A stretch of DNA of 64,000 nt from Pichia kudriavzevii (GCF_003054445.1 NC_042510.1:620001-684000); one strand, 5' to 3'; positions 18,745 to 28,362 are shown, counted from the stretch's first letter. Translations and numbers: made by a program. Notes: a model not told the origin generated them from the letters alone.

Positions 18745-19854
18745 TTACAAAAATTCAGCATCAACTACATTTTCAATGCTTGGGCTATATGTTCTCCTCG
18801 CAGGTCCCGCTGTGGACTCCTCCACAGAATTGGGGCTCTCCAGTGACGATTCAGACTCTGAAGACATTGGATCGTCATTCCGTGCCATATTAGGAACGAA
18901 AACAGTGTTCTTGAGTGTGGTTTTGTAGTTCTTGAGAAGATCCGGTTGTTCAGACAAAACACTAGCTCTGTTTTCACTTTTTCCATCAACAGCAACTTCA
19001 TCTTTAGCATTCTGATTTATGCTCACACTTTTTGGTTCTTCGTCAATGTCCATCCACACATTCTCGTTCCCGTCTTCAATATCTTCCCAGTCACTATCAC
19101 TATTTCCTTCAAGAGTTTGATCTGATTTTAATGGTGTGCCGGCTTTTGCTTCACAATCACGTCCATGCTTGCTGTCAAATACAGCACTTGCATTCTCGTT
19201 ACAGATTTCAGTTTCCTCTTGCATTCTCTCATCAAGTTGCTCTTTGCCTTCTTCGTTACCAATCTGACTGTCTTCAATACCTTTTTTATTGATTGAAACT
19301 TCATCACTCTCATTGGAATCGCTAATAGGAATTCTTATCTTTCTACCTTCGTTACATCTACCAACATAAGAGCTATCAAAAACATCTGACAAAATTTTCA
19401 AGTTGTCAAATAAATCTGGGAATCCAAAAGCCGGCGTCTTAATCTGTATTGCTTTCTTTTTAGGGATGGATATCACCATCTTATATCCATCGTCATATAA
19501 TCTGTAAGTGATATCAGTACCATAGGCAACATTTTCAGGTAACTGAACACTTTTATAAAAGTTATCTCTTTTGGACTTTATAATTAAGGAATCATCAACC
19601 AACCTGATTGAATAGCCTTCGAATGTCTTCATAGCTTTATAGTTATCCCGACTCAGCTTTTTATTCAAAATGATAAAATACTCATCTAAATTTTGGGTGA
19701 ATTCAACGTCTGGCTGATTCAATTTTTGACGTTGTCTTTTTTCAATTTGTTGTTGTCTATAATATTCCCTTCTTAAGTCGTTTAGGAGATATTGTTCATT
19801 TAATGGGAACAATGAACAGGTTGTAATTTGCTCTTGAGGCCTAATGTAAAACAT
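18745..19854 (-). CDS. Divergent Hsp20/alpha-crystallin-like protein with a long acidic tail
   Basis: A 369-residue protein. Residues about 55-140 read like a small heat-shock (alpha-crystallin) domain: DEYFIILNKKLSR, then SLIIKSKRDNFYKSVQLPENV, then ITYRLYDDGYKMVISIPKK, which follows the sHSP pattern of a beta sandwich with a LPENV element and a final V-x-I-P-K strand. The N-terminus is Gln/Arg-rich, with DLRREYYRQQQIEKRQRQ. The C-terminal 180 residues are strongly acidic and Ser-rich, and contain IPIS/I-x-I-like words (RKIRIPISD) that could act as the IxI anchor. Two perfect three-unit heat-shock elements and a TATA word lie upstream, which independently supports an sHSP. Such proteins hold unfolding clients. 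The acidic tail is unusual for the family. No gene symbol can be given. Confidence 0.65.
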   Translation of the reverse strand: MFYIRPQEQITTCSLFPLNEQYLLNDLRREYYRQQQIEKRQRQKLNQPDVEFTQNLDEYFIILNKKLSRDNYKAMKTFEGYSIRLVDDSLIIKSKRDNFYKSVQLPENVAYGTDITYRLYDDGYKMVISIPKKKAIQIKTPAFGFPDLFDNLKILSDVFDSSYVGRCNEGRKIRIPISDSNESDEVSINKKGIEDSQIGNEEGKEQLDERMQEETEICNENASAVFDSKHGRDCEAKAGTPLKSDQTLEGNSDSDWEDIEDGNENVWMDIDEEPKSVSINQNAKDEVAVDGKSENRASVLSEQPDLLKNYKTTLKNTVFVPNMARNDDPMSSESESSLESPNSVEESTAGPARRTYSPSIENVVDAEFL

Positions 19855-19966
19855 TATCTTTTTTCAATTTTTTTTGGTTTGATTTCTGTAGTTAGTGTTC
19901 ACACTATAACAGACATTCTAAAAACAGAAGCTATATCGGAAAGTATATGGAGGGTAACAGCGGGGT

Positions 19967-19973
19967 TTTATAT
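19967..19973 (-). promoter_or_regulatory. TATA box of the Hsp20-like gene
   Basis: On the minus strand this reads TATAAAA, about 113 bases upstream of the start codon at 19854, between the gene and its heat-shock elements. This is the usual order in inducible yeast promoters. Confidence 0.5.
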
Positions 19974-20035
19974 TGAAAGAAATGATAAGATATTTGTCAT
20001 CAGTATCTTTGACAAATATTGAGCCTCCTATACTC

Positions 20036-20048
20036 GAAGTTTCTAGAA
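20036..20048. promoter_or_regulatory. Heat-shock element, three perfect units
   Basis: Reads GAAgtTTCtaGAA, alternating nGAAn units with exact two-base spacing, the consensus for trimeric Hsf1. It lies about 180 bases upstream of the Hsp20-like gene. The other flanking gene ends here, so only the Hsp20-like gene can use it as a promoter element. Confidence 0.75.
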
Positions 20049-20077
20049 AACTCTTGCCTTTTCGGGTAATGGTGATC

Positions 20078-20090
20078 TTCTAGAAAATTC
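20078..20090. promoter_or_regulatory. Second heat-shock element, three perfect units
   Basis: Reads TTCtaGAAaaTTC, again three alternating units in perfect register, 30 bases beyond the first element. Two such elements in 55 bases are very unlikely by chance. Confidence 0.75.
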
Positions 20091-20203
20091 GCTTGATAGA
20101 GACGCCGCTCGGCTGTGCTCTCGGGGCTTTGTATTTATCAACTATGGAGATCTTTTTATATACAAAATTAAACAATACCATAGCAGTCAAGCTTTATTTA
20201 CAG

Positions 20204-21937
20204 TCATGAATAGATAAATGCAGCATTCGAGTATAGCTCAAGCATAGGATTTTCTCCAGACTTGGTCTTGGTTTTCTCATAATCTGCCCATCTCTTTAAA
20301 AACTCAGCATGAGAACAGGTCTCGCTTTGCTTCTTCGTTACTTGTTTATAAAGTTCATTGATAAACCGGAAATCGGTGGGGAACATAATATCAAAGTATC
20401 CTTGCTCTACCATGTATGAATCTACATTCACCATGTTGTCCTTATACATTGTTTGCACGGTTGGAGAATTGTATCCTTTGATGGTTTTATCAAAATGAGT
20501 AAAATCCGACGCTATAATCTGATGGTTAGGGAAGTACCTATTTAATATTTTGAAAAACTTGTATAGTCTAGTTGGGATGTATTCGGGATCTGATAAATTG
20601 TTTCTTAGCGGATTGAAAATTTCTTTTAGTTTCCTTACCGGATAAATGGTGTTTACTGGATGATTTTTCAATTTACTTATTGGATATTGACTTTGCTCAC
20701 GCAACTCTAATAACTCTTTGGTCAAATTATCTAAGGTCGGTGAAAAATATTCGTGGAAATCGTTATGCTCATCGATGACAACGTATCCTTGGTATGGGCG
20801 TTTTGTATCAATGTCATACCTCACAACGTCATGTGATAAATTGTCAAAAACTTCCAATGCAATCAAGAAACATGGTTCATTGACAGGGGTTTCCCATTCT
20901 AAAATAGACTTGTTAATAACCTCGACGTGGTTTTTATGTCTCTCCAATCTTGAGTTTTGTTTATTGAATAACTTAGATGAGATTTCAATGATTCTATATT
21001 TAACAGTCTCGTAAATCCCAGGTTCGTGTTTTTCCAGATAATCCAATATATTCAACATCAATGTACCATTACCTGCTCCCACTTCATAAATGATTAGGTC
21101 ATGGCCAGAATCGTTAGATTTGTAGCTCTCCAATATATACTTGGCTAAGCCTTCACCATAATAGGGTTGGAACAATTCAGTTGGAGTGTGCCATAGTTGT
21201 AAAGACGGTTTTGTAATTTTATTATCGTCATTTTCCGCCTTGTTTTCTTCTAATATGGCGCCTTTGTCCTTGATATCTGATGTTTTCGAATTATGAACTG
21301 GTCTTTTAATTACTTGCAAAGTATTGGCTTTATCTTGATCGTATTTGTCGTATGCTTGTAACCACTGTTGCATAAATTCGTCTTGCCCGGCTAGATGATT
21401 ATAGTCAAATGCCTTGTCTGGTTGGAAAATAACAACTTCCTTCGAAAAATATCCATAATTGACGTTATAGAGAGAATCTTCAATGAAGTCAGATGACAAC
21501 ATTTTCACAGATAATGGTCTTTCTTTCCTTTTATTCAACTTACTTGGATTAGTAATAGGATACCTATTGAATTTCTCCTCATTTATATCCATAGCCATCG
21601 ATTCAACACCACCCTGTTCAAAGATCAACTTGATTATATTGGAATGTTCTTTTGGTGGTTTCCCCCTTTCTTCTTCTAGCGGTAACCTATACTGTAATGT
21701 CTCTGGAAACACAGAGTAGTCGTGAATAAACTTACTCTTAGTTTTTTTGTTGTCCTTCCTTAGTCGGGAAATACCTTTACCTTGAGCAGACATTGGTGCA
21801 GCTGAAGCTTTTGAATCTAATGAACCTTCTCTACCGTTCTTTTTAATGACCGACTTTCTAGTTATCGATCTACTAAATGTCAACGTTGAACCACCATTTG
21901 TCTTCTTTAAAATGAACCTTCTTTTAATTGAGAACAT
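20204..21937 (-). CDS. Mitochondrial NDUFAF7/MidA-family methyltransferase
   Basis: A 577-residue protein. The N-terminus is Arg/Lys-rich without acidic residues (MFSIKRRFILKKTNGG), typical of a mitochondrial presequence. The central SAM-binding motif is YEVGAGNGTLMLNIL near residues 275-289, preceded by WHTPTELFQPYYGEGLAKYI, the entry motif of the MidA/DUF185 family, and followed by IIEISSKL. Human NDUFAF7 dimethylates an arginine in the complex I subunit NDUFS2 and is needed for assembly. To my recollection S. cerevisiae keeps a relative (YKL162C) despite lacking complex I, so a broader role is possible. The gene shares a 264-base divergent promoter with RAT1. Family call good, substrate inferred. 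Confidence 0.8.
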   Translation of the reverse strand: MFSIKRRFILKKTNGGSTLTFSRSITRKSVIKKNGREGSLDSKASAAPMSAQGKGISRLRKDNKKTKSKFIHDYSVFPETLQYRLPLEEERGKPPKEHSNIIKLIFEQGGVESMAMDINEEKFNRYPITNPSKLNKRKERPLSVKMLSSDFIEDSLYNVNYGYFSKEVVIFQPDKAFDYNHLAGQDEFMQQWLQAYDKYDQDKANTLQVIKRPVHNSKTSDIKDKGAILEENKAENDDNKITKPSLQLWHTPTELFQPYYGEGLAKYILESYKSNDSGHDLIIYEVGAGNGTLMLNILDYLEKHEPGIYETVKYRIIEISSKLFNKQNSRLERHKNHVEVINKSILEWETPVNEPCFLIALEVFDNLSHDVVRYDIDTKRPYQGYVVIDEHNDFHEYFSPTLDNLTKELLELREQSQYPISKLKNHPVNTIYPVRKLKEIFNPLRNNLSDPEYIPTRLYKFFKILNRYFPNHQIIASDFTHFDKTIKGYNSPTVQTMYKDNMVNVDSYMVEQGYFDIMFPTDFRFINELYKQVTKKQSETCSHAEFLKRWADYEKTKTKSGENPMLELYSNAAFIYS

Positions 21938-22201
21938 TTTCTACTCAAAATGTAGTTGGCCTAATGATTAGTAATGTTTGGTTGACCTTTTGCCAACACT
22001 ATTATCAATAATGAAGAGAACCTTTTTGAAATTTTATCTCAAAGGTGCACGGACTGTTACTCTTTTTTTTTTCATGTTTTTTTTCTTCAATTCAGTTTTT
22101 ACTTTTATTTTTCTTCATAAGTTCTTGTTCTATTAAGGAATTTGTCGAATTTATCAGCTTTTTTTACGGTTCTTCAAACAAAGAAATATTTTGCTTGAAA
22201 A

Positions 22202-25177
22202 ATGGGTGTTCCAGCACTTTTCCGTTGGTTATCTAAAAAGTACCCAAAAATTATTTCTTCCGTGATTGATGAGGAAGAGAATCCCGTTGATGACATTCCA
22301 AAACTAGTTCAGTATTCAGATCCAAATCCAAATGGGGAATTGGATAACTTATACTTAGATATGAATGCAATTGTTCATCCGTGTTCACATCCTGAAAACA
22401 GGCCAGCACCAGAAACAGAAGAGGAGATGATGATTGAAATATTCAAGTACACAAACCATGTTTTAAATTTGGCCAGACCGCGTAAGTTACTTATGATTGC
22501 AGTCGACGGTGTTGCCCCAAGAGCTAAAATGAATCAACAAAGATCAAGACGTTTTAGATCAGCAAAGGATGCACAAATTGCATATGAAGAAAAACAAAGA
22601 GAATTAGCTGAAATGGAAGCAAGAGGTGAAACTATTGATGATGCAATTAAAGGTAAAAAGTCTTGGGATTCGAATTCTATTACTCCGGGAACCCCATTTA
22701 TGGATATTCTTGCAGCAAGTTTGAAATATTGGGTTGCGTATAAACTATCGACCGATCCAGGATGGGCTCAGCTGCAGGTTATCATAAGTGATGCATCTGT
22801 TCCTGGTGAAGGTGAACATAAAATCATGAACTTTATCAGATCCCAAAGATCTAGGCCTGACTATGATCCGAACGTGAGTCACTGTATTCATGGTCTAGAC
22901 GCAGATTTGATTTTCTTATCCCTAGCCACACACGAGCCTCATTTCAGAGTTTTAAGGGAAGATGTTTTTGCCAAGGATAACAATAATAAACACTTAACTA
23001 CAAAAGATAGGATGATGATGGATGAAGAAACTAAGGAAAAGCTGAAAAATCAAAGCCAACCGTTTATCTGGTTGCATATTAACGTCTTAAGAGAATATTT
23101 GCAAGTTGAATTACAAATTCCAAGGCTACCATTCAAGTATGACTTTGAGAGAGCCATTGATGATTGGGTTTTTATGTGCTTTTTTGTTGGTAATGATTTT
23201 TTGCCTCACTTGCCTTCTTTGGATGTCAGAGACTCTTCTATTGATATTTTGATTGGAATCTGGAAAAACCTGTTACCAAAGATGAAAACTTATATCACCT
23301 GTGATGGTAAATTAAACCTTGAGAGAGTTGAAAAATTACTATCTGAATTGGCAACAAAGGAAGATGAAATTTTCAGGAAGAGACATGAAGATGATGAACG
23401 TAGAGAAGCCCGTTTTAGACGTATAGATCAAGATAGAGAACAAAGAAGAATTGTTCAGCAACAGTTACTAGGCGTTGTAAGTAAGGGAAAGGATAATGCA
23501 CCAATCAATCCATCCCAGAACATGACTTTAACGAGTTTAAGTACAGGAAAACTTGCTGGAGGCTTGCAGATGACAAACAATGATATTGTTCAAAACATAG
23601 AGTCTATTTCAAAGGCTAATACGACCAATCAGAGTGTCGCAGCTGTTTTGAGGCAAAACTTGATGAAAGAAGATAAAGAAGCATCTGAAAATAAGGATTC
23701 GGGAAGTCAAGAAGGAGATGACGCGCCGATTGATGTGTCTGAGGAACCCGCTTCGAAGAAAAGAAAGCTTAACGACCAAGATCAAGGAGCTGATGAGAAG
23801 GGGGAAGCCGATGGCGATGGTGAAGAAGAAGGTGAGGAAGAAGAAGAAGATGATGATGATGATGATGATGATGAAAATCCAGATCTTGCAGATACTGATA
23901 TCAAGCTTTGGGAACCTGGCTATAAAACAAGATACTATCAACATAAATTCAAAACAACAAACGAAAAGAAAATCACTGAGATAAGAAGAGACATGGCTAA
24001 ATGCTATGTTGAAGGTATTTCGTGGGTGTTACTCTATTACTATCAAGGATGTCCATCATGGAACTGGTATTATCCGTATCATTATGCACCATTTGCGGCG
24101 GATTTTGTTGGCCTAAACGAATTCAAAATTGAATTCGAGCAAGGCACACCATTCCAGCCATTTGAACAATTGATGTCTGTTTTACCAGCTGCATCCAATC
24201 ATAATCTACCTGAAGTATTTAGATCTCTGATGTCAGAACCAGATTCAGAAATTATTGATTTTTATCCTGAAGATTTTGAAATCGATATGAACGGTGAAAA
24301 ACAATCATGGAGAGGTATTGCTTTACTACCATTTATTGATGAAAACAGATTACTGAGTGTTGTCCGTAGTAAGTATCACGAACTAACTGAAGATGAGAAA
24401 AGAAGAAATTCGCATAAACAAGAAGTTATGTTCGTTGGTAAACAAAATCCGTATTTCAAGAAATTTGCTAAGCTCTACAATCAAGAAAAAAAGAAGGAAA
24501 AGGTTGAGTTTTCATTTAGCAAAACACACCTGGCCGGCACTGCAACATCAAATGAAATCTACGTTCCTAATTCCATTTTCAAGTTTCCATTTGAAACTAA
24601 GAATGACGAATACCCTAATTTAAATACTTCTGACTTTATGCTTGTTAACTATACCATGCCACCAAAAGTCCATGGTAAGTCAATGATTTTAACAGGTTAT
24701 CGACCACATAAGCCTGTTTTACTTCCAGAAGATCGTGAAAAAATCATGTATTACAAGAATTACCATAATAACCGTTATCAACGCAACAACGGACCAATAA
24801 ATCAGTTTATAAATTACAAAGAGCATACAGGACCAGGCCAAGAGAGTATGTACAACTCAAGACCTGGTGGGTATAAGTTTTTCACAGACATGTACGAAAG
24901 AGAGATCAACCATCAAGCAACAACGGCGGCATTCAACCAGGGAAGACAAAATTTCCAAAACATGTATCAGAACAATTATGACACTTACGTAGATCCGAAC
25001 CAAGGATATAATACGTACGGTGGTGGAAGAGGTGGTTACGGTGGTGGAAGAGGAAGAGGTGGATTCAACAATAGAGTTGGATATGGTGGAAGAGGTAGAG
25101 GGGGGTACAACGGCGGCTACAATGGCGGCTACAATGGCGGCTACAATGGTGGTTACAATGGTGGTTACCGTCGCTGA
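22202..25177 (+). CDS. RAT1: RAT1, nuclear 5'-3' exoribonuclease (Xrn2)
   Basis: A 991-residue XRN-family nuclease, close to the usual length. The N-terminus is the diagnostic MGVPALFRWLSKKYPKI. Conserved acidic catalytic motifs follow: LYLDMNAIVHPC, AVDGVAPRAKMNQQRSRRF, SVPGEGEHKIM, GLDADLIFL and FVGNDFLPHLP. A linker with an acidic run (residues about 540-560, Glu/Asp only) separates the two conserved regions. The C-terminus is a Gly-rich RGG/GGY segment ending in five YNGG units, longer than I expect for S. cerevisiae Rat1 and suited to RNA binding. Rat1 degrades Pol II downstream RNA in torpedo termination and trims rRNA and snoRNA, with Rai1 as partner. The ATG context AAAATGGG fits a strong start. 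Confidence 0.96.
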   Translation: MGVPALFRWLSKKYPKIISSVIDEEENPVDDIPKLVQYSDPNPNGELDNLYLDMNAIVHPCSHPENRPAPETEEEMMIEIFKYTNHVLNLARPRKLLMIAVDGVAPRAKMNQQRSRRFRSAKDAQIAYEEKQRELAEMEARGETIDDAIKGKKSWDSNSITPGTPFMDILAASLKYWVAYKLSTDPGWAQLQVIISDASVPGEGEHKIMNFIRSQRSRPDYDPNVSHCIHGLDADLIFLSLATHEPHFRVLREDVFAKDNNNKHLTTKDRMMMDEETKEKLKNQSQPFIWLHINVLREYLQVELQIPRLPFKYDFERAIDDWVFMCFFVGNDFLPHLPSLDVRDSSIDILIGIWKNLLPKMKTYITCDGKLNLERVEKLLSELATKEDEIFRKRHEDDERREARFRRIDQDREQRRIVQQQLLGVVSKGKDNAPINPSQNMTLTSLSTGKLAGGLQMTNNDIVQNIESISKANTTNQSVAAVLRQNLMKEDKEASENKDSGSQEGDDAPIDVSEEPASKKRKLNDQDQGADEKGEADGDGEEEGEEEEEDDDDDDDDENPDLADTDIKLWEPGYKTRYYQHKFKTTNEKKITEIRRDMAKCYVEGISWVLLYYYQGCPSWNWYYPYHYAPFAADFVGLNEFKIEFEQGTPFQPFEQLMSVLPAASNHNLPEVFRSLMSEPDSEIIDFYPEDFEIDMNGEKQSWRGIALLPFIDENRLLSVVRSKYHELTEDEKRRNSHKQEVMFVGKQNPYFKKFAKLYNQEKKKEKVEFSFSKTHLAGTATSNEIYVPNSIFKFPFETKNDEYPNLNTSDFMLVNYTMPPKVHGKSMILTGYRPHKPVLLPEDREKIMYYKNYHNNRYQRNNGPINQFINYKEHTGPGQESMYNSRPGGYKFFTDMYEREINHQATTAAFNQGRQNFQNMYQNNYDTYVDPNQGYNTYGGGRGGYGGGRGRGGFNNRVGYGGRGRGGYNGGYNGGYNGGYNGGYNGGYRR

Positions 25178-25377
25178 TTTCCATTACAACTGATCACGAA
25201 TATTCTTCTGAATAAGAAACTGTGGACAATTAAGATAAATATGTATTTGAATGTGTAGTATATTTTACGTTATATATATTCATTATTGATAGACAGAGTA
25301 GATGGAAATTCTGTTTTCAGTAAAAAAAAGTACGTTTTATTATTAGCTAACACACTTGGATAGACTTAAATAATAAT

Positions 25378-25383
25378 ACGCGT
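25378..25383. promoter_or_regulatory. MluI cell-cycle box ACGCGT
   Basis: Lies 68-73 bases upstream of the start codon of the unknown small gene at 25451. ACGCGT is the MBF (Mbp1-Swi6) site of G1/S genes. The word is rare in AT-rich DNA, and the short distance suggests a functional site. Confidence 0.45.
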
Positions 25384-25450
25384 AAATTCACACAATCAAG
25401 TAATGCTGCAAGTTTTTTCTTTCTAGAAAGGAATAATTCTTTTTGCATAC

Positions 25451-26080
25451 ATGAGAGAAAATGGAAATAGACCTGCAAATAGCAGGACAGGCCAGTTGTT
25501 GCTTAAGGGGCAATTAAATGAGTATGCAAGGAAACCCAAAAAAACGTTTGACATTCATGATTTATCCATGAAAATTGAACACGCAAGAAAGCGTCCCCGA
25601 ATTGAACTTGAAGCTCCTTCAATAAAACCCTTAGATGGATTGAGTTTGGATGGTATCAGAGCAATCACTTCAAAATACCAGGATCTCAAGAAACGTGGTC
25701 CCACGTCAGTGATTAAACCAAAAGGTGTGAGCACGAATCCGTTGATTTCACAACTACAAGAAATTGTAGATGCCGAACGTGCAAGTGCTGAACATGGTAT
25801 ACAAAAGATTCAAGACTATGATCAATCAGATCGAGACTACATTGGTGTAGTTAGAGCAGTAGAATACATCAGTGACTCAATCAAAATAGTTGTATTGGAA
25901 AAAGACAATGTACGGCGTAAACTCTGTTTAGGATGCCTATGGAATGAGTGGATCGACTTAAAAGAAGGAGACACTGTAGTCGTATCCGGATTAGAGAGTA
26001 ATAGTGCCCTTAAGGTTGGGACTCGTGAAGTATTAGAATGGAGTAACAAATGGAAAAAACTTATCGAGTCTGCAAATTGA
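25451..26080 (+). CDS. Unrecognised small protein with a possible OB-fold
   Basis: A 209-residue protein that I do not recognise. The first 90 residues are basic (NEYARKPKKTF, EHARKRPRIELE) and hold a likely nuclear localisation signal. The C-terminal 70 residues have the alternation of an OB-fold barrel: YIGVVRAVEYI, IKIVVLEKDNVRRKLCLG, LKEGDTVVVSGLES, then ALKVGTREVLEW. The GDTVVVSG turn is typical of OB strands 3-4. A nucleic-acid-binding role in replication, repair or telomere maintenance would fit the MCB box just upstream. That is inference from fold pattern and promoter, without any homologue in mind. It is tail-to-tail with ATP25, 80 bases apart. Confidence 0.7.
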   Translation: MRENGNRPANSRTGQLLLKGQLNEYARKPKKTFDIHDLSMKIEHARKRPRIELEAPSIKPLDGLSLDGIRAITSKYQDLKKRGPTSVIKPKGVSTNPLISQLQEIVDAERASAEHGIQKIQDYDQSDRDYIGVVRAVEYISDSIKIVVLEKDNVRRKLCLGCLWNEWIDLKEGDTVVVSGLESNSALKVGTREVLEWSNKWKKLIESAN

Positions 26081-26160
26081 CCGTTTATCCTGAGTTTTTT
26101 TTTATTTTTATCTTATATACATGGGGAGTGGTGTATGTTCCTACAAAGCTAAAGTAAAAA

Positions 26161-27630
26161 TTATTCGTGTGTCTTATCATATATAATATCAGCAAATCTT
26201 GCAATTTCCTTTGGCATGCCGGCTTCCTTTATCAAAGGTAAGTATTTCGTTTCGTATTGGTAAGCAGTCAGATTATCTGAACATACTGCAACTAGTGGTA
26301 AGGATGCCTGCACTAAGGGTATATCATTTCTCTGAATTGCAGAATCTAATACCTTGAAGAAACTAAACCAATTTTGTTTGTTCGCATATGCAGTTAAAAG
26401 TAAAGAATCAATTCTTCTCTTCAGCTCACGATGAGTTGAGTTATAATTATCTGTCAATTTCTCAGAAAGAAGTTGAACTTTTCCGAGTATCTTGGAATGG
26501 TCGTGTAGTTCCTTCTGTTGAATATTAAAGGTCTTAATAATAGATTTTAACGTGAGAAAAGATTCGTTATTAAACCCAGACCCAGACACTATGATCAAGG
26601 AAAGGAGATCTAAAATCTGTTCATTCGTTAAAAGCACAGAGTAAGAATCTAGCAGGTTGAAAAGAAACAGCTCTCTATGAATGTAGGCTTTCATATTTGT
26701 GTTGAAAGGTTGATGGAATTCTTCAGACTTGAGTATTGTATTGAAATATTCAACAATGAGCGAATAGTTCATGGTTATCCCAGCTGAGTACATAGAGTCT
26801 AAATGATCTTTCAAATCTTTCAAACTTGTAACTTTGTAATCAACGAGGTGTTTTCTCAACAAGCTTCTGAATTGATCGGCATAATTATCAAATGTGACAT
26901 TGTAGGGATCAAAGCTGTTGCTTTTTAGTTGACTAGTCGAATGGAAATATCTGATTCCCTTGAATATATCATCGGAATCATGATTTTTGCTAGTAGAGGA
27001 GTATTTTTCCTTTTCGGAATCTTTAGCCCAAAGGCATTCAAAGTTTAAATCGACTCTTCTTTCCTTCGTGAGCATGTGAATAACAATTCCATCGGTCTTT
27101 GTGTCAGTCATGACCCAAGTGTTTGGGGTCACGCCGTATGTGTTCTTGGAATAGTTTGGAGCCTTCTTACCCTTCTTCAACAATTTACGATGGTACTTGG
27201 CCAATGCGCCGGATTTCAATATACCTTCTGTTGTTGGAAGTTTATGCAGTTCGTGTTTAATGTAGAAATCGAGCTCTGTTGAAGCACTTTGTAGATGTTT
27301 GGCCGATTTACCTGAACCGATGACCATAAAGTCAGCGATATCATAAGCACCTTGGGTGGTCGTCGACTTGTTACGCATGTCAAACACTGACAGGTCATCA
27401 ATACCTAATTCAGTGGCCAAGTATGTAACCAGGTTTTCAAGAGCCTGCGGATGTCTTTCTGGTAATTTTGGGATGGTAACCGACTTTAAGGGAGAAGTGA
27501 TCGATGGTGATTCCTTTGGATCTAGATACCATGGTGAATTAAACACCGGAGTAGAAACATGAAAGGATCTCTGGCAAGCTAAAGTAACATATTTAGCCAA
27601 AGGATGAATGGTTCTCACTGATCTCAACAT
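26161..27630 (-). CDS. ATP25: ATP25, mitochondrial protein for ATP synthase Oli1 expression
   Basis: A 489-residue protein with an Arg-rich, acid-free N-terminus (MLRSVRTIHPLAKYVTLACQRSF) fitting mitochondrial import. Residues about 60-200 form a RsfS/Iojap-like domain: LATELGIDDLSVFDMRNKS, then DFMVIGSGKSAKHLQSAS, and NTWVMTDTKTDGIVIHMLTKERR with NFECLWA. The C-terminal half is helical without a clear motif. In S. cerevisiae Atp25 is cleaved in two; the C-terminal part stabilises the ATP9/OLI1 mRNA and the N-terminal part aids ring assembly of subunit 9. This version is shorter than the S. cerevisiae protein as I recall it (about 610). The N-terminal fusion is characteristic of Atp25, so the call is strong. 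Confidence 0.87.
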   Translation of the reverse strand: MLRSVRTIHPLAKYVTLACQRSFHVSTPVFNSPWYLDPKESPSITSPLKSVTIPKLPERHPQALENLVTYLATELGIDDLSVFDMRNKSTTTQGAYDIADFMVIGSGKSAKHLQSASTELDFYIKHELHKLPTTEGILKSGALAKYHRKLLKKGKKAPNYSKNTYGVTPNTWVMTDTKTDGIVIHMLTKERRVDLNFECLWAKDSEKEKYSSTSKNHDSDDIFKGIRYFHSTSQLKSNSFDPYNVTFDNYADQFRSLLRKHLVDYKVTSLKDLKDHLDSMYSAGITMNYSLIVEYFNTILKSEEFHQPFNTNMKAYIHRELFLFNLLDSYSVLLTNEQILDLLSLIIVSGSGFNNESFLTLKSIIKTFNIQQKELHDHSKILGKVQLLSEKLTDNYNSTHRELKRRIDSLLLTAYANKQNWFSFFKVLDSAIQRNDIPLVQASLPLVAVCSDNLTAYQYETKYLPLIKEAGMPKEIARFADIIYDKTHE

Positions 27631-28362
27631 AACGGCAATATATGGAACTGATCTCTATTTGGAGGATGATACAGGAAAGAAATAGTGCTCTTGTTTCGTT
27701 AATTGGTACTTAATGAAAAAAATCTATATTTTCAATTTTATCTGACTGTGAAAACTGAAAATTCATGACAAAAAAAAAATAAGGCCACGACAAATAATTT
27801 GTTGTCTTGTTCTTGGAACTCCTTCTGGTATTAGCACATAAACAATAGTTTTCTTTCTGTAGGCCTAATTCAATGCTCACAGAAAAAATGTGTTCCAACT
27901 CTCTTATTAGCTGATATGATTCATATGGGAAAACATACCGTATGACGAGAAGAATACGTATTAATTAGGATATTTCTTTTATAATTATGATTAACAGATT
28001 TTTTTTTTCAATGAAATTAAATCTTGCCCTTAATAGCATTTATTCTGGTTACGTAATCACCAATTATAAATATTAATTAGTGGGACATCAATAGTTTCTT
28101 GTTTTACTATAACTACAAACAGAACATCCTAATCAAAGCAATAAGTGTCTACACATACGGCACCCTTGGTTCAAGCTCATGGGGTTTGTTCTATACTGAC
28201 CTTTTCTAGACTCGTTTCAGGAATTTGTCATAAATAGGTTCCACTTGGAGTGCCCCAAGTGGAAAAAAATACGCTCGCTCGATGACAAATTGCAGTTCGC
28301 AGTCGAGACTGAAGCATTCAAGTATATAAGGGACTATCATTCCCATTCCTTTCAACGGAGAC
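27631..28362. promoter_or_regulatory. Divergent promoter of ATP25 and thioredoxin reductase
   Basis: A 730-base AT-rich divergent promoter. It includes a palindromic TTACGTAA at 28049-28056 and a TATATAAGG-like word near 28323, just upstream of the reductase start. No gene is visible; a 62-codon leftward frame at 27710-27898 is not convincing. Confidence 0.5.
28049..28056. promoter_or_regulatory. Yap-type response element TTACGTAA
   Basis: A palindromic bZIP site of the kind bound by fungal Yap factors, 307-314 bases upstream of the thioredoxin reductase start. TRR1 is a classic Yap1 target in S. cerevisiae, so oxidative-stress control is plausible. Confidence 0.4.
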
